Of a DNA stretch of 64,000 bases, positions 51,958-60,866 are shown one piece after another. The stretch's first letter is position 1. Every line of letters starts with the position of its first letter. Position numbers and translations under genes: made by a program. Source of the DNA: Roseibium sp. MMSF_3544 (GTDB lineage: Bacteria > Pseudomonadota > Alphaproteobacteria > Rhizobiales > Stappiaceae); assembly GCF_030732845.1 (NCBI RefSeq), contig NZ_JASHKA010000007.1, positions 124,001-188,000 of the forward strand, in the 5' to 3' direction. The notes under the pieces were generated by a model. The model was given only the letters and a program-made list of their open reading frames with translations, had not been told where the DNA came from and did not search any database.

Positions 51958-52905
51958 TCAAGTCCCCCGCCGGTAATGACCGGGGGCAAAACCGAACTCC
52001 TGCCGAAATGCCCGGATCATTGCGCTTGTGTTCCGATACCCGCAGCGCTCAGCGATCTCGGCAACGCTCAAGTTGGTCAATTCCACCAGACGCCGCGCTT
52101 CGCGTAGCCGAATTCCTTTGTAGACCTTTCGCGGCGTCATGTTCATCTGACGCTGAAATCTATCCTCCAGCGTACGCTGATCTGACCGCAGCTGGCGCGC
52201 GAGTTCCGGAATCGGCAGAGGTGTTTCCAGCGATTTTCGCATCAACGCAGTTGCACTGCGAACCAGCGCATCCGTCGTCCGGCGCTGCAAGGGATCGTGC
52301 ATCTCCAGCTTATCGCCGTGCATAAACAGTGCCGCAATCTCCAATGCAAACATCGGACTGTGTTTCCGCCGGATCAGCTCCAGAGTCAGCTCGAACGCTG
52401 TGGAAGCACCTCCGCATGTCGCCAGGTCCTCTTCGATGACATATCGGTCTTCGACGACGTCCACCGCCGGGAACGCCTCCAAAAAGTTCGTAAACTCATC
52501 CCAGTGAATTGTTGCTCTGCGACCGTCGAGCAAACCGGCTTTGGCCAGCAGCCAGGCGCCCGTGTCCATGCCTATGATTGTTGCGAAGCGTTTTCTTGCT
52601 GCCCGGAGAGTTTGGTTCATCTTGGGGCTTGCCAGGCTCGAAAATCCGTAGCTCGGCATGACAATCAGATAGTCCCCTTTCGCCCCCAGATCCGACATAG
52701 AAAGGGTTTCAACGGGTAGTCCGCTGGAGGATTTCACCGTCCCGCCCGTCAGACTGGCATGCTGCCACGAATAAAGTTCTCGTCGAGCGATGGTGTTTGC
52801 CGCTCGAAACGGCTCGATTGTGTTGGCCAGACAGTGGTTTGAAAAATTCTCAAACAGCAAAACGCTAATTGTTTGCAAAGAACCTGATTTTTCCAAATTC
52901 TGCAT
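51958..52905 (-). CDS. GlxA/CdhR-like AraC-family regulator of carnitine catabolism
   Basis: A 315-residue protein with an N-terminal DJ-1/PfpI-like domain (ISVLLFENFSNHCLANTIEP; AKAGLLDGRRATIHWDEFTN) and a C-terminal AraC double HTH (LARQLRSDQRTLEDRFQRQM; IAERCGYRNTSAMIRAFRQE). This is the architecture of CdhR and GbdR, which control carnitine and glycine betaine genes. It is divergent from the carnitine operon across 77 bp (52906-52982), so it is very probably its activator. A G/C hairpin overlaps its last codons. Confidence 0.88.
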   Translation of the reverse strand: MQNLEKSGSLQTISVLLFENFSNHCLANTIEPFRAANTIARRELYSWQHASLTGGTVKSSSGLPVETLSMSDLGAKGDYLIVMPSYGFSSLASPKMNQTLRAARKRFATIIGMDTGAWLLAKAGLLDGRRATIHWDEFTNFLEAFPAVDVVEDRYVIEEDLATCGGASTAFELTLELIRRKHSPMFALEIAALFMHGDKLEMHDPLQRRTTDALVRSATALMRKSLETPLPIPELARQLRSDQRTLEDRFQRQMNMTPRKVYKGIRLREARRLVELTNLSVAEIAERCGYRNTSAMIRAFRQEFGFAPGHYRRGT

Positions 52906-52982
52906 ATTATTAGCCTAAAATTGCACAGTTTCCCCTACCGATTTGTCTCATCCTCAAACTGCTGTGGCAAGTGGAGAAGAAC

Positions 52983-54143
52983 ATGTTCTTTGGATTGAGC
53001 GATGAGCAGGAGATGATCGTTTCAACGGTACGCTCTTTCGTTGAAAACGAGATCTATCCCCACGAAAACCTTGTCGAAAAGACGGGGCAGGTTCCTTTAG
53101 AGCTCGGCGAAGAGATCAAACAAAAGTGTATCGATCTTGGTTTTTACGCCTGCAACTTCCCTGAAGCCGTAGGGGGTGCGGGACTGAGCCATCTGGATTT
53201 CACACTTGTCGAACGCGAGCTTGGTCGCGGCTCGATGGCGCTCACGCACTTTTTCGGGCGACCTCAAAACATACTTATGGCCTGCGAGGGAGAGCAGCGC
53301 GAACGGTATCTGCTGCCGGCAGTGCGCGGTGAGAAAATGGACGCGCTCGCGATGACAGAACCGGATGCAGGCTCGGATGTGCGTGGCATGAAGTGCCAGG
53401 CTGTGCGCGACGGTGGCGACTGGATCGTGTCTGGTTCCAAACACTTTATTTCCGGTGCGGAACACGCTGATTTTTTTATCGTTTTCGTTGCGACCGGTGT
53501 CGATGATACCCCAAAGGGGCCAAAGAAACGGATCACGTGTTTCCTTGTCGACCGTGGCACTCCAGGATTTGAAGTCCGCGAAGGCTATAACTCGGTCAGT
53601 CACAAGGGCTACAAGAACTACATTCTTTACTTCGATGGTTGCCGTCTTCCCGACTCTCAGGTTCTCGGAGAAGTGGATGGTGGTTTCGCAGTCATGAATG
53701 AATGGCTCTATGCGACACGTCTAACCGTCGCCGCGATGAGTGTCGGCCGCGCAAGGCGTTGTTTCGACTACGCCGTGAGCTACGCCGCCGAACGCAAGCA
53801 ATTCGGACAATCTATTGCCAAGTTTCAGGGTGTCGGCTTCCAGGTTGCCGACATGATTACTGAAATAGATGCCGCCGATTGGCTGACACTTGCAGGCGCC
53901 TGGCGACTGGATGAAGGGCTCCCGGCCAACAGGGAAATTGCCAGCGCCAAGCTTTATGCCACCGAAATGCTGGCCAGGGTCACCGACGCGACACTACAGA
54001 TCCATGGCGGCATGGGCCTGATGGACGACTTTCCAATCGAGCGGTTCTGGCGAGATGCCCGCGTCGAGCGTATCTGGGACGGCACCAGTGAAATCCAGCG
54101 TCACATCATCAGTCGTGACATTTTCCGGCCGCTTGGAGCGTGA
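52983..54143 (+). CDS. Acyl-CoA dehydrogenase, probable gamma-butyrobetainyl-CoA dehydrogenase
   Basis: A 386-residue FAD enzyme with the ACAD layout: helical N-domain, beta-domain motif AMTEPDAGSDVRGMKCQAVR near 122, and C-domain ending DATLQIHGGMGLMDDFPIER and RIWDGTSEIQRHIISRDI (catalytic Glu region of the family). ATG 52983 follows GGAGAAG. As first gene of an operon with CaiD-like, BKACE and carnitine dehydrogenase genes, it probably oxidises gamma-butyrobetainyl-CoA to crotonobetainyl-CoA. That is inference from context; the fold is certain. Confidence 0.85.
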   Translation: MFFGLSDEQEMIVSTVRSFVENEIYPHENLVEKTGQVPLELGEEIKQKCIDLGFYACNFPEAVGGAGLSHLDFTLVERELGRGSMALTHFFGRPQNILMACEGEQRERYLLPAVRGEKMDALAMTEPDAGSDVRGMKCQAVRDGGDWIVSGSKHFISGAEHADFFIVFVATGVDDTPKGPKKRITCFLVDRGTPGFEVREGYNSVSHKGYKNYILYFDGCRLPDSQVLGEVDGGFAVMNEWLYATRLTVAAMSVGRARRCFDYAVSYAAERKQFGQSIAKFQGVGFQVADMITEIDAADWLTLAGAWRLDEGLPANREIASAKLYATEMLARVTDATLQIHGGMGLMDDFPIERFWRDARVERIWDGTSEIQRHIISRDIFRPLGA

Positions 54144-54146
54144 CGC

Positions 54147-56183
54147 ATGCAAGCCATGGAACGCTTGCTCCGTCCGAAATCCATTGCCGTTGTCGGTGGG
54201 GGAGCCTGGTGCGAAAATGTGATCCGCGAGTGCCGGAAGACCGGTTTTCGCGGCGAGATATGCGCCGTTCATCCTAATAGGACAGAACTAAGCGGCAGTC
54301 CGGTTGTCCGGTCGGTGTGCGAGCTTCCATTTGTTCCTGATGCTGTATTCGTGGGCGTAAACCGGCACGCGACGGTAGAGGTTGTTCGGCAGCTTTCGAA
54401 GATCGGCTCGGGTGGTGCTGTTTGTTTTGCGTCAGGCTTCCGCGAGGCGGCGAAGGAACTTGAAGACAGCAGTTCACTTCAGGACAGCCTTGTGGACGCG
54501 GCCGGTGGAATGCCGTTTCTCGGACCGAATTGCTACGGCTTTATCAACGCAATTGATGGTGCTGCGCTTTGGCCTGACCAACATGGGCTGACCAAGGTGT
54601 CCAAAGGCGTCGCGATCCTGACGCAGTCCTCGAACATCGCCTTGAATTTGACAATGCAAACGCGTGGTTTGCCGATCGCCTATCTTATGACCGTCGGCAA
54701 TCAGGCGCAGACTGGTTTGTCAGCCGTCGCCGAAGCGCTTCTTGATGATGAAAGAGTAACAGCCATAGGTCTTCACATAGAAGGCCTGGATGACCTGTTC
54801 GCATTCGAGAAGTTCACACGCATGGCGCAAGAAGTCGGAAAGCCGATTGTCGTCTTAAAGGTTGGCAGGTCCGACCAGGCCCGCGCTGCGACGGTGTCCC
54901 ACACGGCATCGCTCGCCGGAAGTGCCGTGGGAGCAAGAGCCCTGTTTGCCAGACTTGGATTGGCGCAAGTCGACAGTCTGTCCGCTCTGCTGGAGACGTT
55001 GAAATTTCTGCATGTTGTCGGAAGACTTGGCAACAACAGTATTGCATCGATGTCATGTTCCGGGGGCGAGGCGAGTCTGATTGCCGATGTGGCTTTGGAT
55101 CGCAAGGTATTCTTTCCCCGGCTCACTCCGTTTCAGCAAGGGGCTTTGAACGAGGTATTGGGTGACAAAGTGGCTTTGGCCAATCCGCTGGATTATCACA
55201 CCTATATCTGGTCCGATGTCGAGGCCATGGGCCAAGTCTTTGCGTTGATGATGGCTGGCGAAGCGTCCTTCGGTCTTGTCGTTCTCGATTTTCCCCGTTC
55301 AGACAGATGTTCTCCGGTGGAATGGCTGAAAGTGATCGATGCTGTCGAAGTTGCAATCAAAAAAAGCGGCAAGCCGATCGGCATCTTAAGCTCACTTCCA
55401 GAAACAATGCCTGAACCCGTGGCATTTGAGCTTCTGGAGCGAGGGATCGTTCCATTGTGCGGGATGGAAGATGCAATGACGGCGATCGCGGCTTCGGCCG
55501 ATCTTGGCAGATCGCCGTCCCGCGAGCCGATCGCGAAACCTGTTGCCTTGAAAAATCCGGTGAACGTCAGCGAGGCTAGGGCAAAAGCGTTGCTTGGTGC
55601 GCACGGTCTTCGGATACCTGAAAGCATTGTCGCAACGGATCTTGAAAGCACTGTCCGCGCCGCCGAGCGGATCGGCTTCCCCGTCGTGCTGAAGGGTGAT
55701 GGATTTGCCCACAAAAGCGAAGCCGGTGCCGTTGCCCTCAATCTTCGATCAAGGGACGAGATCTTGACTGCTGCGGGGCGTATGCCAGCCGAAACGTTTC
55801 TTGTTGAGGAGATGGTCACGGGTGTCGTGGCTGAGCTTCTCGTTGGCGTCGTACAGGATCAGGCTCATGGATATGTTCTGACCCTTGCCGCAGGTGGCGT
55901 GTTGACGGAACTTCTGCAAGACAGCGCGTCCCTGATCTTGCCGGTTTCCAGGGAGGATGTGGCTGCCGCCCTTGATCAGTTGAAGATATCGCGTGTTCTG
56001 AGCGGCTTCAGAGGGCAGCCTGCATGCGACCGGGAAGCGATCATTGACGCAGTCTTGTCGGTCCAGGCTTTTGCCTTGTCGACGCCCGTATCGGAAGTTG
56101 AAGTCAATCCACTCCTGTGCGGCGAGAATTTTGCAATTGCCGCGGATGCGCTGATCAGATGTGAGGAAACGAAAGATGGATAG
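54147..56183 (+). CDS. NDP-forming acyl-CoA synthetase (acetate-CoA ligase family)
   Basis: A 678-residue single-chain enzyme. Order: CoA-binding Rossmann domain (KSIAVVGGGAWCENVIRECR, residues ~10-135), succinyl-CoA-ligase-like domains (~145-430, with the phospho-His region ARAATVSHTASLAGSAVGAR), and an ATP-grasp domain (~460-678, GFPVVLKGDGFAHKSEAGAV). It forms a CoA thioester from acid, CoA and ATP, releasing ADP. It lies 3 bp behind the acyl-CoA dehydrogenase gene and overlaps the hydratase gene. I infer that it activates gamma-butyrobetaine, crotonobetaine or carnitine, replacing the CaiB/CaiC pair of enterobacteria. Confidence 0.85.
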   Translation: MQAMERLLRPKSIAVVGGGAWCENVIRECRKTGFRGEICAVHPNRTELSGSPVVRSVCELPFVPDAVFVGVNRHATVEVVRQLSKIGSGGAVCFASGFREAAKELEDSSSLQDSLVDAAGGMPFLGPNCYGFINAIDGAALWPDQHGLTKVSKGVAILTQSSNIALNLTMQTRGLPIAYLMTVGNQAQTGLSAVAEALLDDERVTAIGLHIEGLDDLFAFEKFTRMAQEVGKPIVVLKVGRSDQARAATVSHTASLAGSAVGARALFARLGLAQVDSLSALLETLKFLHVVGRLGNNSIASMSCSGGEASLIADVALDRKVFFPRLTPFQQGALNEVLGDKVALANPLDYHTYIWSDVEAMGQVFALMMAGEASFGLVVLDFPRSDRCSPVEWLKVIDAVEVAIKKSGKPIGILSSLPETMPEPVAFELLERGIVPLCGMEDAMTAIAASADLGRSPSREPIAKPVALKNPVNVSEARAKALLGAHGLRIPESIVATDLESTVRAAERIGFPVVLKGDGFAHKSEAGAVALNLRSRDEILTAAGRMPAETFLVEEMVTGVVAELLVGVVQDQAHGYVLTLAAGGVLTELLQDSASLILPVSREDVAAALDQLKISRVLSGFRGQPACDREAIIDAVLSVQAFALSTPVSEVEVNPLLCGENFAIAADALIRCEETKDG

Positions 56184-56958
56184 CCCATTGAATATCCGCA
56201 AGGAGAACGGAATTCTTGAGGTCACGCTCAACCGGGGAAAGGCGAACGCGATCGATCTGGCAACAAGCCGGATCATGGGCGACGTGTTCACCGATTTCCG
56301 TGACGATCCCGAGTTGCGTGTGGCAATCATTACCGGCGCCGGGGAGAAGTTCTTCTGTCCTGGCTGGGACTTGAAGGCAGCGGCCGATGGAGACGCGGTC
56401 GATGGCGACTATGGCGTCGGCGGATTTGGCGGTCTCCAGGAATTGCGTGGCCTCAACAAACCCGTCATCGCAGCCGTCAATGGCATTTGCTGTGGTGGCG
56501 GGCTCGAATTGGCTTTGTCTGCGGATATGATCCTCGCCGCCGAACATGCGACTTTTGCCTTGCCGGAAATACGTTCAGGCACAGTCGCGGATGCTGCCAG
56601 CATCAAATTGCCCAAACGCATTCCCTATCATATCGCCATGGAATTGCTCTTGACCGGCCGATGGCTGGATGCCGAAGAAGCGGCTCGCTGGGGATTGATC
56701 AATCACATCTATTCCGCAGACGCTTTGATGGAGGAAGCCTGGAAACTGGCCAATCTTTTGGTGTCCGGTCCGCCGCTGGTCTATGCCGCCATCAAGGAGG
56801 TTGTTCGGGAAGCGGAGGATATGAAGTTCCAGGATGCCATGAACCGCATCACCAAGAGCCAGTTTGCTACCGTTGAAAAGCTTTACCGCTCCGAAGATCA
56901 ACTGGAGGGCGCCAAAGCCTTTGCCGAAAAACGCGACCCGGTCTGGAAGGGCCGATAG
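56176..56958 (+). CDS. caiD: CaiD-like carnitinyl-CoA dehydratase / crotonobetainyl-CoA hydratase
   Basis: A 260-residue crotonase-fold enzyme. It strongly resembles Escherichia coli CaiD from memory: RVAIITGAGEKFF, GWDLKAAADGDAV, LNKPVIAAVNG and the identical C-terminus FAEKRDPVWKGR. The oxyanion-hole segments are GWDLKAAA and CCGGGLELALSADM. It hydrates crotonobetainyl-CoA to L-carnitinyl-CoA. ATG 56176 lies inside the last codons of the ligase gene. Confidence 0.87.
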   Translation: MDSPLNIRKENGILEVTLNRGKANAIDLATSRIMGDVFTDFRDDPELRVAIITGAGEKFFCPGWDLKAAADGDAVDGDYGVGGFGGLQELRGLNKPVIAAVNGICCGGGLELALSADMILAAEHATFALPEIRSGTVADAASIKLPKRIPYHIAMELLLTGRWLDAEEAARWGLINHIYSADALMEEAWKLANLLVSGPPLVYAAIKEVVREAEDMKFQDAMNRITKSQFATVEKLYRSEDQLEGAKAFAEKRDPVWKGR

Positions 56959-56969
56959 GAGACGGAACA

Positions 56970-57881
56970 ATGCCCCTGCAGATGAATCGCAACGTTTTCA
57001 TTACCTGTGCCGTGACCGGGTCTGGAGGGACCCAGGACAAGTCGCCTCATGTTCCGCGCAGCCCGAAGCAGATCGCAGATAGTGCAATTGATGCCGCGAA
57101 GGCCGGTGCTGCGATTGTGCATTGCCACGTTCGTGATCCGGAAACCGGTGCACCGTCGCGCAGGCTCGATTTGTACAGGGAGGTCACGGATCTCATCCGT
57201 GCCGCTGACGTTGACGTTGTCCTGAATCTGACTGCTGGGATGGGTGGCGACATTGTTTTCGGCTCAACAGATGCACCGTTTCCGGTGAATGAAAGCGGTA
57301 CCGATATGATCGGTGCAGGTGAGCGCATGGCACATATCGCTGAGTGTCTGCCGGAGATATGCACGCTTGACTGCGGCACCATGAATTTCGCCGAGGCAGA
57401 CTATGTCATGACCAACACGCCCGGCATGTTGCGCGCAATGGGCGCCATGATGACCGAGCTTGGGGTCAAACCGGAAATCGAGGCCTTCGATACAGGGCAT
57501 CTTTGGTTTGCCAAGCAACTTGTCAGCGAGGGCACGCTTCTGTCGCCTGCCCTTGTGCAATTGTGCATGGGTGTGCCGTGGGGCGCACCGAACGATCTCA
57601 ACACGCTCTTGGCCATGGTGAACGCTATTCCGCACGACTGGGCGTGGTCGGCATTCAGTCTCGGCAGGGATCAGATGCCATATGCCGCGGCAGCGGTCCT
57701 TGCCGGGGGCAACGTCCGCGTCGGCTTGGAGGACAATCTTTTTCTGGAAAAGGGCGTTCTGGCAACAAATGCTCAGCTCGTCGAAAAAGCCGTAAAGGTG
57801 ATCGAGGGAATGGGTGCAAAGATCGTGGGACCGGAGGAAGTCAGGTCGCAGCTTGGCCTGACGAAGAGGGCACCAAGATGA
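56970..57881 (+). CDS. BKACE-family 3-dehydrocarnitine cleavage enzyme
   Basis: A 303-residue DUF849 TIM-barrel protein with the Zn site HCHVRDPETG near residue 50, NLTAGMGGDIVFG near 90 and EAFDTGHLWF near 172. In carnitine users it cleaves 3-dehydrocarnitine with acetyl-CoA into betainyl-CoA and acetoacetate. An AGGAGACGG site precedes the ATG, and its stop overlaps the carnitine dehydrogenase start (ATGA), as expected for successive steps. The function is strongly supported by the neighbours. Confidence 0.87.
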   Translation: MPLQMNRNVFITCAVTGSGGTQDKSPHVPRSPKQIADSAIDAAKAGAAIVHCHVRDPETGAPSRRLDLYREVTDLIRAADVDVVLNLTAGMGGDIVFGSTDAPFPVNESGTDMIGAGERMAHIAECLPEICTLDCGTMNFAEADYVMTNTPGMLRAMGAMMTELGVKPEIEAFDTGHLWFAKQLVSEGTLLSPALVQLCMGVPWGAPNDLNTLLAMVNAIPHDWAWSAFSLGRDQMPYAAAAVLAGGNVRVGLEDNLFLEKGVLATNAQLVEKAVKVIEGMGAKIVGPEEVRSQLGLTKRAPR

Positions 57882-59296
57882 AGGCAGCTATCATCGGGGG
57901 CGGTGTTATCGGCGGAGGCTGGGCGGCCAGGTTTCTGCTCAACGGATGGGACGTTGCGGTCTTCGATCCGGATCCGGAAGCAGAACGCAAGATCAGTGAA
58001 GTGATTGGAAACGCGCGTCGGAGCCTGCCGTCACTTTATGACTGGTTGTTGCCGAAGGAAGGCAGTCTGACCTTTCATCAGGACCTTGCCGAAGCTGTCA
58101 AGGATGCCGACTGGGTTCAGGAAAGCGTTCCGGAAAGACTGGAACTCAAACATCGTGTTCTGGGGGCGATATCAGAAATCGCGGCCGGTCACGCCATCCT
58201 GGGGTCGTCCACGTCCGGTTTCAAACCGTCAGAGCTGAACAGCAACGGTGCAAGAGCGATTGTTGCCCATCCCTTCAACCCGGTCTATCTCCTGCCGCTG
58301 GTCGAACTTGTCGGCGATCCGGCTGCGACTTCCAGGGCTGCGAAAATCCTGAACGACATCGGAATGTTCCCTCTGACTTTGCGCAAGGAAATCGACGCGC
58401 ATATTGCTGATCGGCTGCTGGAAGCTGTCTGGCGGGAAAGCCTCTGGCTGGTCAAGGACGGCGTTGCTACGACAGAAGAAATCGACGAAGCAATCCGCAT
58501 GGCTTTCGGCATTCGCTGGGCGCAGATGGGCATGTTTGAAACCTACAGGATTGCCGGCGGCGAGGCGGGTATGAAGCACTTCATGGCCCAGTTTGGCCCC
58601 GCATTGGAATGGCCCTGGACGAAACTGATGGATGTTCCGGAATTTACCGATGAGCTGGTCGATCTGATCGCCGGTCAATCCGACGCCCAGTCAGGTCATA
58701 TGTCGATCCGTGAGCTGGAGCGCCAGCGTGACGATAATCTTGTCGGCATGATGCGGGCACTGAAAAAGACCGGCAGTGGTGCGGGAGGCGTCATCAATCG
58801 CCACGAAGCCTCACTTACCGTCCACTCGGACCCTGACCTGCCGGTGACGGGAAGTCGGCATGTTCCACAAAGTTGGGTTGACTACAACGGCCATATGAAT
58901 GAAACGCACTATCTTGAAGCCGGAGCGGCGGCGACCGACAAGTTTATGGAAATGATCGGCGCAGATGCCGACTACATCGCTTCAGGAAAGAGCTATTTCA
59001 CCGTTGAAACTCACATACGCCATCTCGACGAAATGCATGCCGGAGAGCGGCTGATTGTGACGACGCAGGTTTTGAATGGCGAAGGAAAGAAACTACATCT
59101 CTTTCATTTTCTGAAAGGTGAGGGGGAGAAGCTCGCGGCAACCGTTGAAACGCTGCTGCTTCATGTTGATTTGCAAACCCGTGGCAGCTCGCTTCCTGAA
59201 CCGGAAGTTTCTGAAAACCTTCTGAAATATGCGACACAACATGCCGGGTTGCCGTCTCCGGAAGGAGCGCAGCGCTTCGTTGGGCAAAGGCGCTGA
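57878..59296 (+). CDS. lcdH: L-carnitine dehydrogenase fused to a betainyl-CoA thioesterase
   Basis: A 472-residue two-domain protein. Residues 1-~315 are an NAD-dependent 3HCDH-type dehydrogenase (AAIIGGGVIGGGWAARFLLN; catalytic His region VAHPFNPVYLLPLVELVGDP) that oxidises L-carnitine to 3-dehydrocarnitine. Residues ~325-465 are a hot-dog thioesterase (SWVDYNGHMNETHYLEAG). Rhizobial carnitine dehydrogenases carry the same fusion, whereas Pseudomonas enzymes (~320 aa) do not. The thioesterase would release glycine betaine from betainyl-CoA made by the BKACE enzyme. It starts at ATG 57878; a longer open frame upstream lies inside the BKACE gene and is not used. Confidence 0.88.
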   Translation: MKAAIIGGGVIGGGWAARFLLNGWDVAVFDPDPEAERKISEVIGNARRSLPSLYDWLLPKEGSLTFHQDLAEAVKDADWVQESVPERLELKHRVLGAISEIAAGHAILGSSTSGFKPSELNSNGARAIVAHPFNPVYLLPLVELVGDPAATSRAAKILNDIGMFPLTLRKEIDAHIADRLLEAVWRESLWLVKDGVATTEEIDEAIRMAFGIRWAQMGMFETYRIAGGEAGMKHFMAQFGPALEWPWTKLMDVPEFTDELVDLIAGQSDAQSGHMSIRELERQRDDNLVGMMRALKKTGSGAGGVINRHEASLTVHSDPDLPVTGSRHVPQSWVDYNGHMNETHYLEAGAAATDKFMEMIGADADYIASGKSYFTVETHIRHLDEMHAGERLIVTTQVLNGEGKKLHLFHFLKGEGEKLAATVETLLLHVDLQTRGSSLPEPEVSENLLKYATQHAGLPSPEGAQRFVGQRR

Positions 59297-59334
59297 CCAC
59301 CCGGTTACCACCAAATTTCTCCAGCTGTACGCTG

Positions 59335-59361
59335 CGGACGTCGTTGTCAAAACGACGTCCG
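59335..59361. terminator. Long hairpin behind the carnitine operon
   Basis: A perfect 11-bp stem (CGGACGTCGTT at 59335-59345, AACGACGTCCG at 59351-59361) with a 5-base loop, 38 bp after the lcdH stop. No T-run follows, so it may stabilise the 3' end or act with Rho rather than as an intrinsic terminator. Confidence 0.5.
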
Positions 59362-59503
59362 GACCTCGGCCCCAGACGCGTTTACACCGCTGCCCCAGGG
59401 GTCAACAGACTGTTCACAATTTTAGATCTAGTGAATGTGTTTAGCTCGGACTATCTCCAATTCATGAACAAAGCGACTGTGACATCGCAAATTGGAGACG
59501 ATC

Positions 59504-60103
59504 ATGAGCAACGCTGCAAGTACCATTCTTCATATTGATGCTTCCGCCCGCAAGACGGATTCGGTTACGCGTGAACTGACGGAAATCCTGGTCAAATCGC
59601 TCGTCGACAAGGACCCTGCCGCGAAGGTGGTGTCGCGTGATGTCTCTCAAGGCCTGCCGTTTCTGGATGAGGAATGGGTTGGCGCGAACTTTACCGATCC
59701 GGTGGATCGCAGCGAAGATCAAAGGTCCAAACTTGCGCTTTCTGACACTTTGGTTGGTGAATTGAAGGCGGCGGACACAATCGTGATTGGGACGCCCATC
59801 TACAATTTCTCGGTTCCAGCCGCGCTCAAAGCCTGGATCGATCAGATCGCCCGAGCCCGCGAGACATTCAAATACACCGAAAACGGACCGGTCGGATTGC
59901 TGGAAGGCAAGAAAGCTTATGTGCTGGTTGCGTCGGGTGGAACCAAAGTCGGTTCGGAAATCGATTTCGCGGCAACTTACCTCAAGCACATTCTCGGATT
60001 TGTCGGTATCCAGGATGTCACGATCGTCGCGGCGGACCAGCTGATGATGGATCCGGCAAAGAGGGATGAGGCCCTGGCACAGACTTTGGCACTTGCCGCG
60101 TAA
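59504..60103 (+). CDS. azoR: FMN-dependent NADH-azoreductase
   Basis: A 199-residue flavodoxin-fold protein: ILHIDASARKTDSVTRELTE opening, FMN-contact GTPIYNFSVPAALKAWIDQI near residue 98 and ASGGTKVGSEIDFAATYLKH near 145. These are the AzoR signatures. It reduces azo compounds and quinones with NADH in the cytoplasm. ATG 59504 has GGAG 7 bases upstream; the TTG at 59492 was rejected. It stands alone, 207 bp from the carnitine operon. Confidence 0.9.
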   Translation: MSNAASTILHIDASARKTDSVTRELTEILVKSLVDKDPAAKVVSRDVSQGLPFLDEEWVGANFTDPVDRSEDQRSKLALSDTLVGELKAADTIVIGTPIYNFSVPAALKAWIDQIARARETFKYTENGPVGLLEGKKAYVLVASGGTKVGSEIDFAATYLKHILGFVGIQDVTIVAADQLMMDPAKRDEALAQTLALAA

Positions 60104-60423
60104 GACTGACAATCCAAACGAGTCCAACCGGAGAAAATTTGAACCGGTTGGACAAAACTGACAGCGCCAATCCAGTCATATACAATTTTTGATTGCATTT
60201 GTTGGAGGCGTGTTGATTTTGATATGTCTCGTCTCAATTTCCCGCAATTTGACAACAGAGTGACACCCAAATGACGCTCTGTCGTAGGCTCAACGACATT
60301 CGGTGCCGGCCGACACCTTCTGGTGCGGCGGGCTCGAATAGTCGATATTCATTTTTCTTCTTGTTGAATGTCTAAGCGAGGTGCCCTTTAAGGTGCTGTT
60401 TTTGCTCGCTTTCGTGCGTCGCC
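60104..60423. other. Gene-free region behind azoR
   Basis: About 320 bp without a convincing reading frame or RNA gene. It holds short G/C-rich inverted segments around 60300-60335 (GCCGGCCGACACC... GGTGCGGC), which may be a weak terminator of azoR. Confidence 0.4.
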
Positions 60424-60507
60424 TCAGATAAGGCCGACGACAATTGCAGCCAGAAAAGCAAATGCTGCAATAAAGGCAATCCTGTTCAGGTTCCGCGCAA
60501 GAGTCAT
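60424..60507 (-). CDS. 27-residue single-TM peptide
   Basis: A very short leftward frame from ATG 60507: MTLARNLNR followed by a continuous hydrophobic helix of about 18 residues ending GLI. A GGGAG site lies 7 bases before the ATG. Basic start plus a single helix is typical of small bacterial membrane proteins. Nothing is known of its role, and the reading frame alone could be chance. Confidence 0.4.
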   Translation of the reverse strand: MTLARNLNRIAFIAAFAFLAAIVVGLI

Positions 60508-60866
60508 CTGTTCACTCCCGATTACCTCATTTCGACCCCCCGATACTATGACAGCGATTCCGGGAAACGAAGCAAAAAAGATGCTGCAATGCGGCGGAAG
60601 CAATGCGCTCATTGGTTGAGTGTGTTGAAGTCTTTTTCGTAACGTCTTGATCGTCAACGAAATACGAGCCGAATTTGACCGCGGGCGGCCTGCTTCCTTG
60701 GGCCGGATTTTTTTTCGGCGCGACACTCCACTTGACGAGGTGACACAATTCAAACCGGTGCCGGTGCATGGATTCTGGGCTCTTCCGGTGACTAAGCCTC
60801 AGTAGTTTAATGTTAATAAGCTTTTGCTACCTTGACCCGAAGTGTGCTCGGCGCATCGGAGTCAAG
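60508..60866. other. Intergenic region upstream of the DUF2336 gene
   Basis: About 359 bp with no supported gene on either strand. It must contain the divergent promoters of the small leftward peptide, if real, and of the DUF2336 gene. Longer frames across it show no coding character. Confidence 0.4.

Noticed and set aside
57503-57877. Longer start for the carnitine dehydrogenase
   Set aside because: This extension lies entirely inside the BKACE gene; the Rossmann fold begins right after ATG 57878 with an ATGA overlap.
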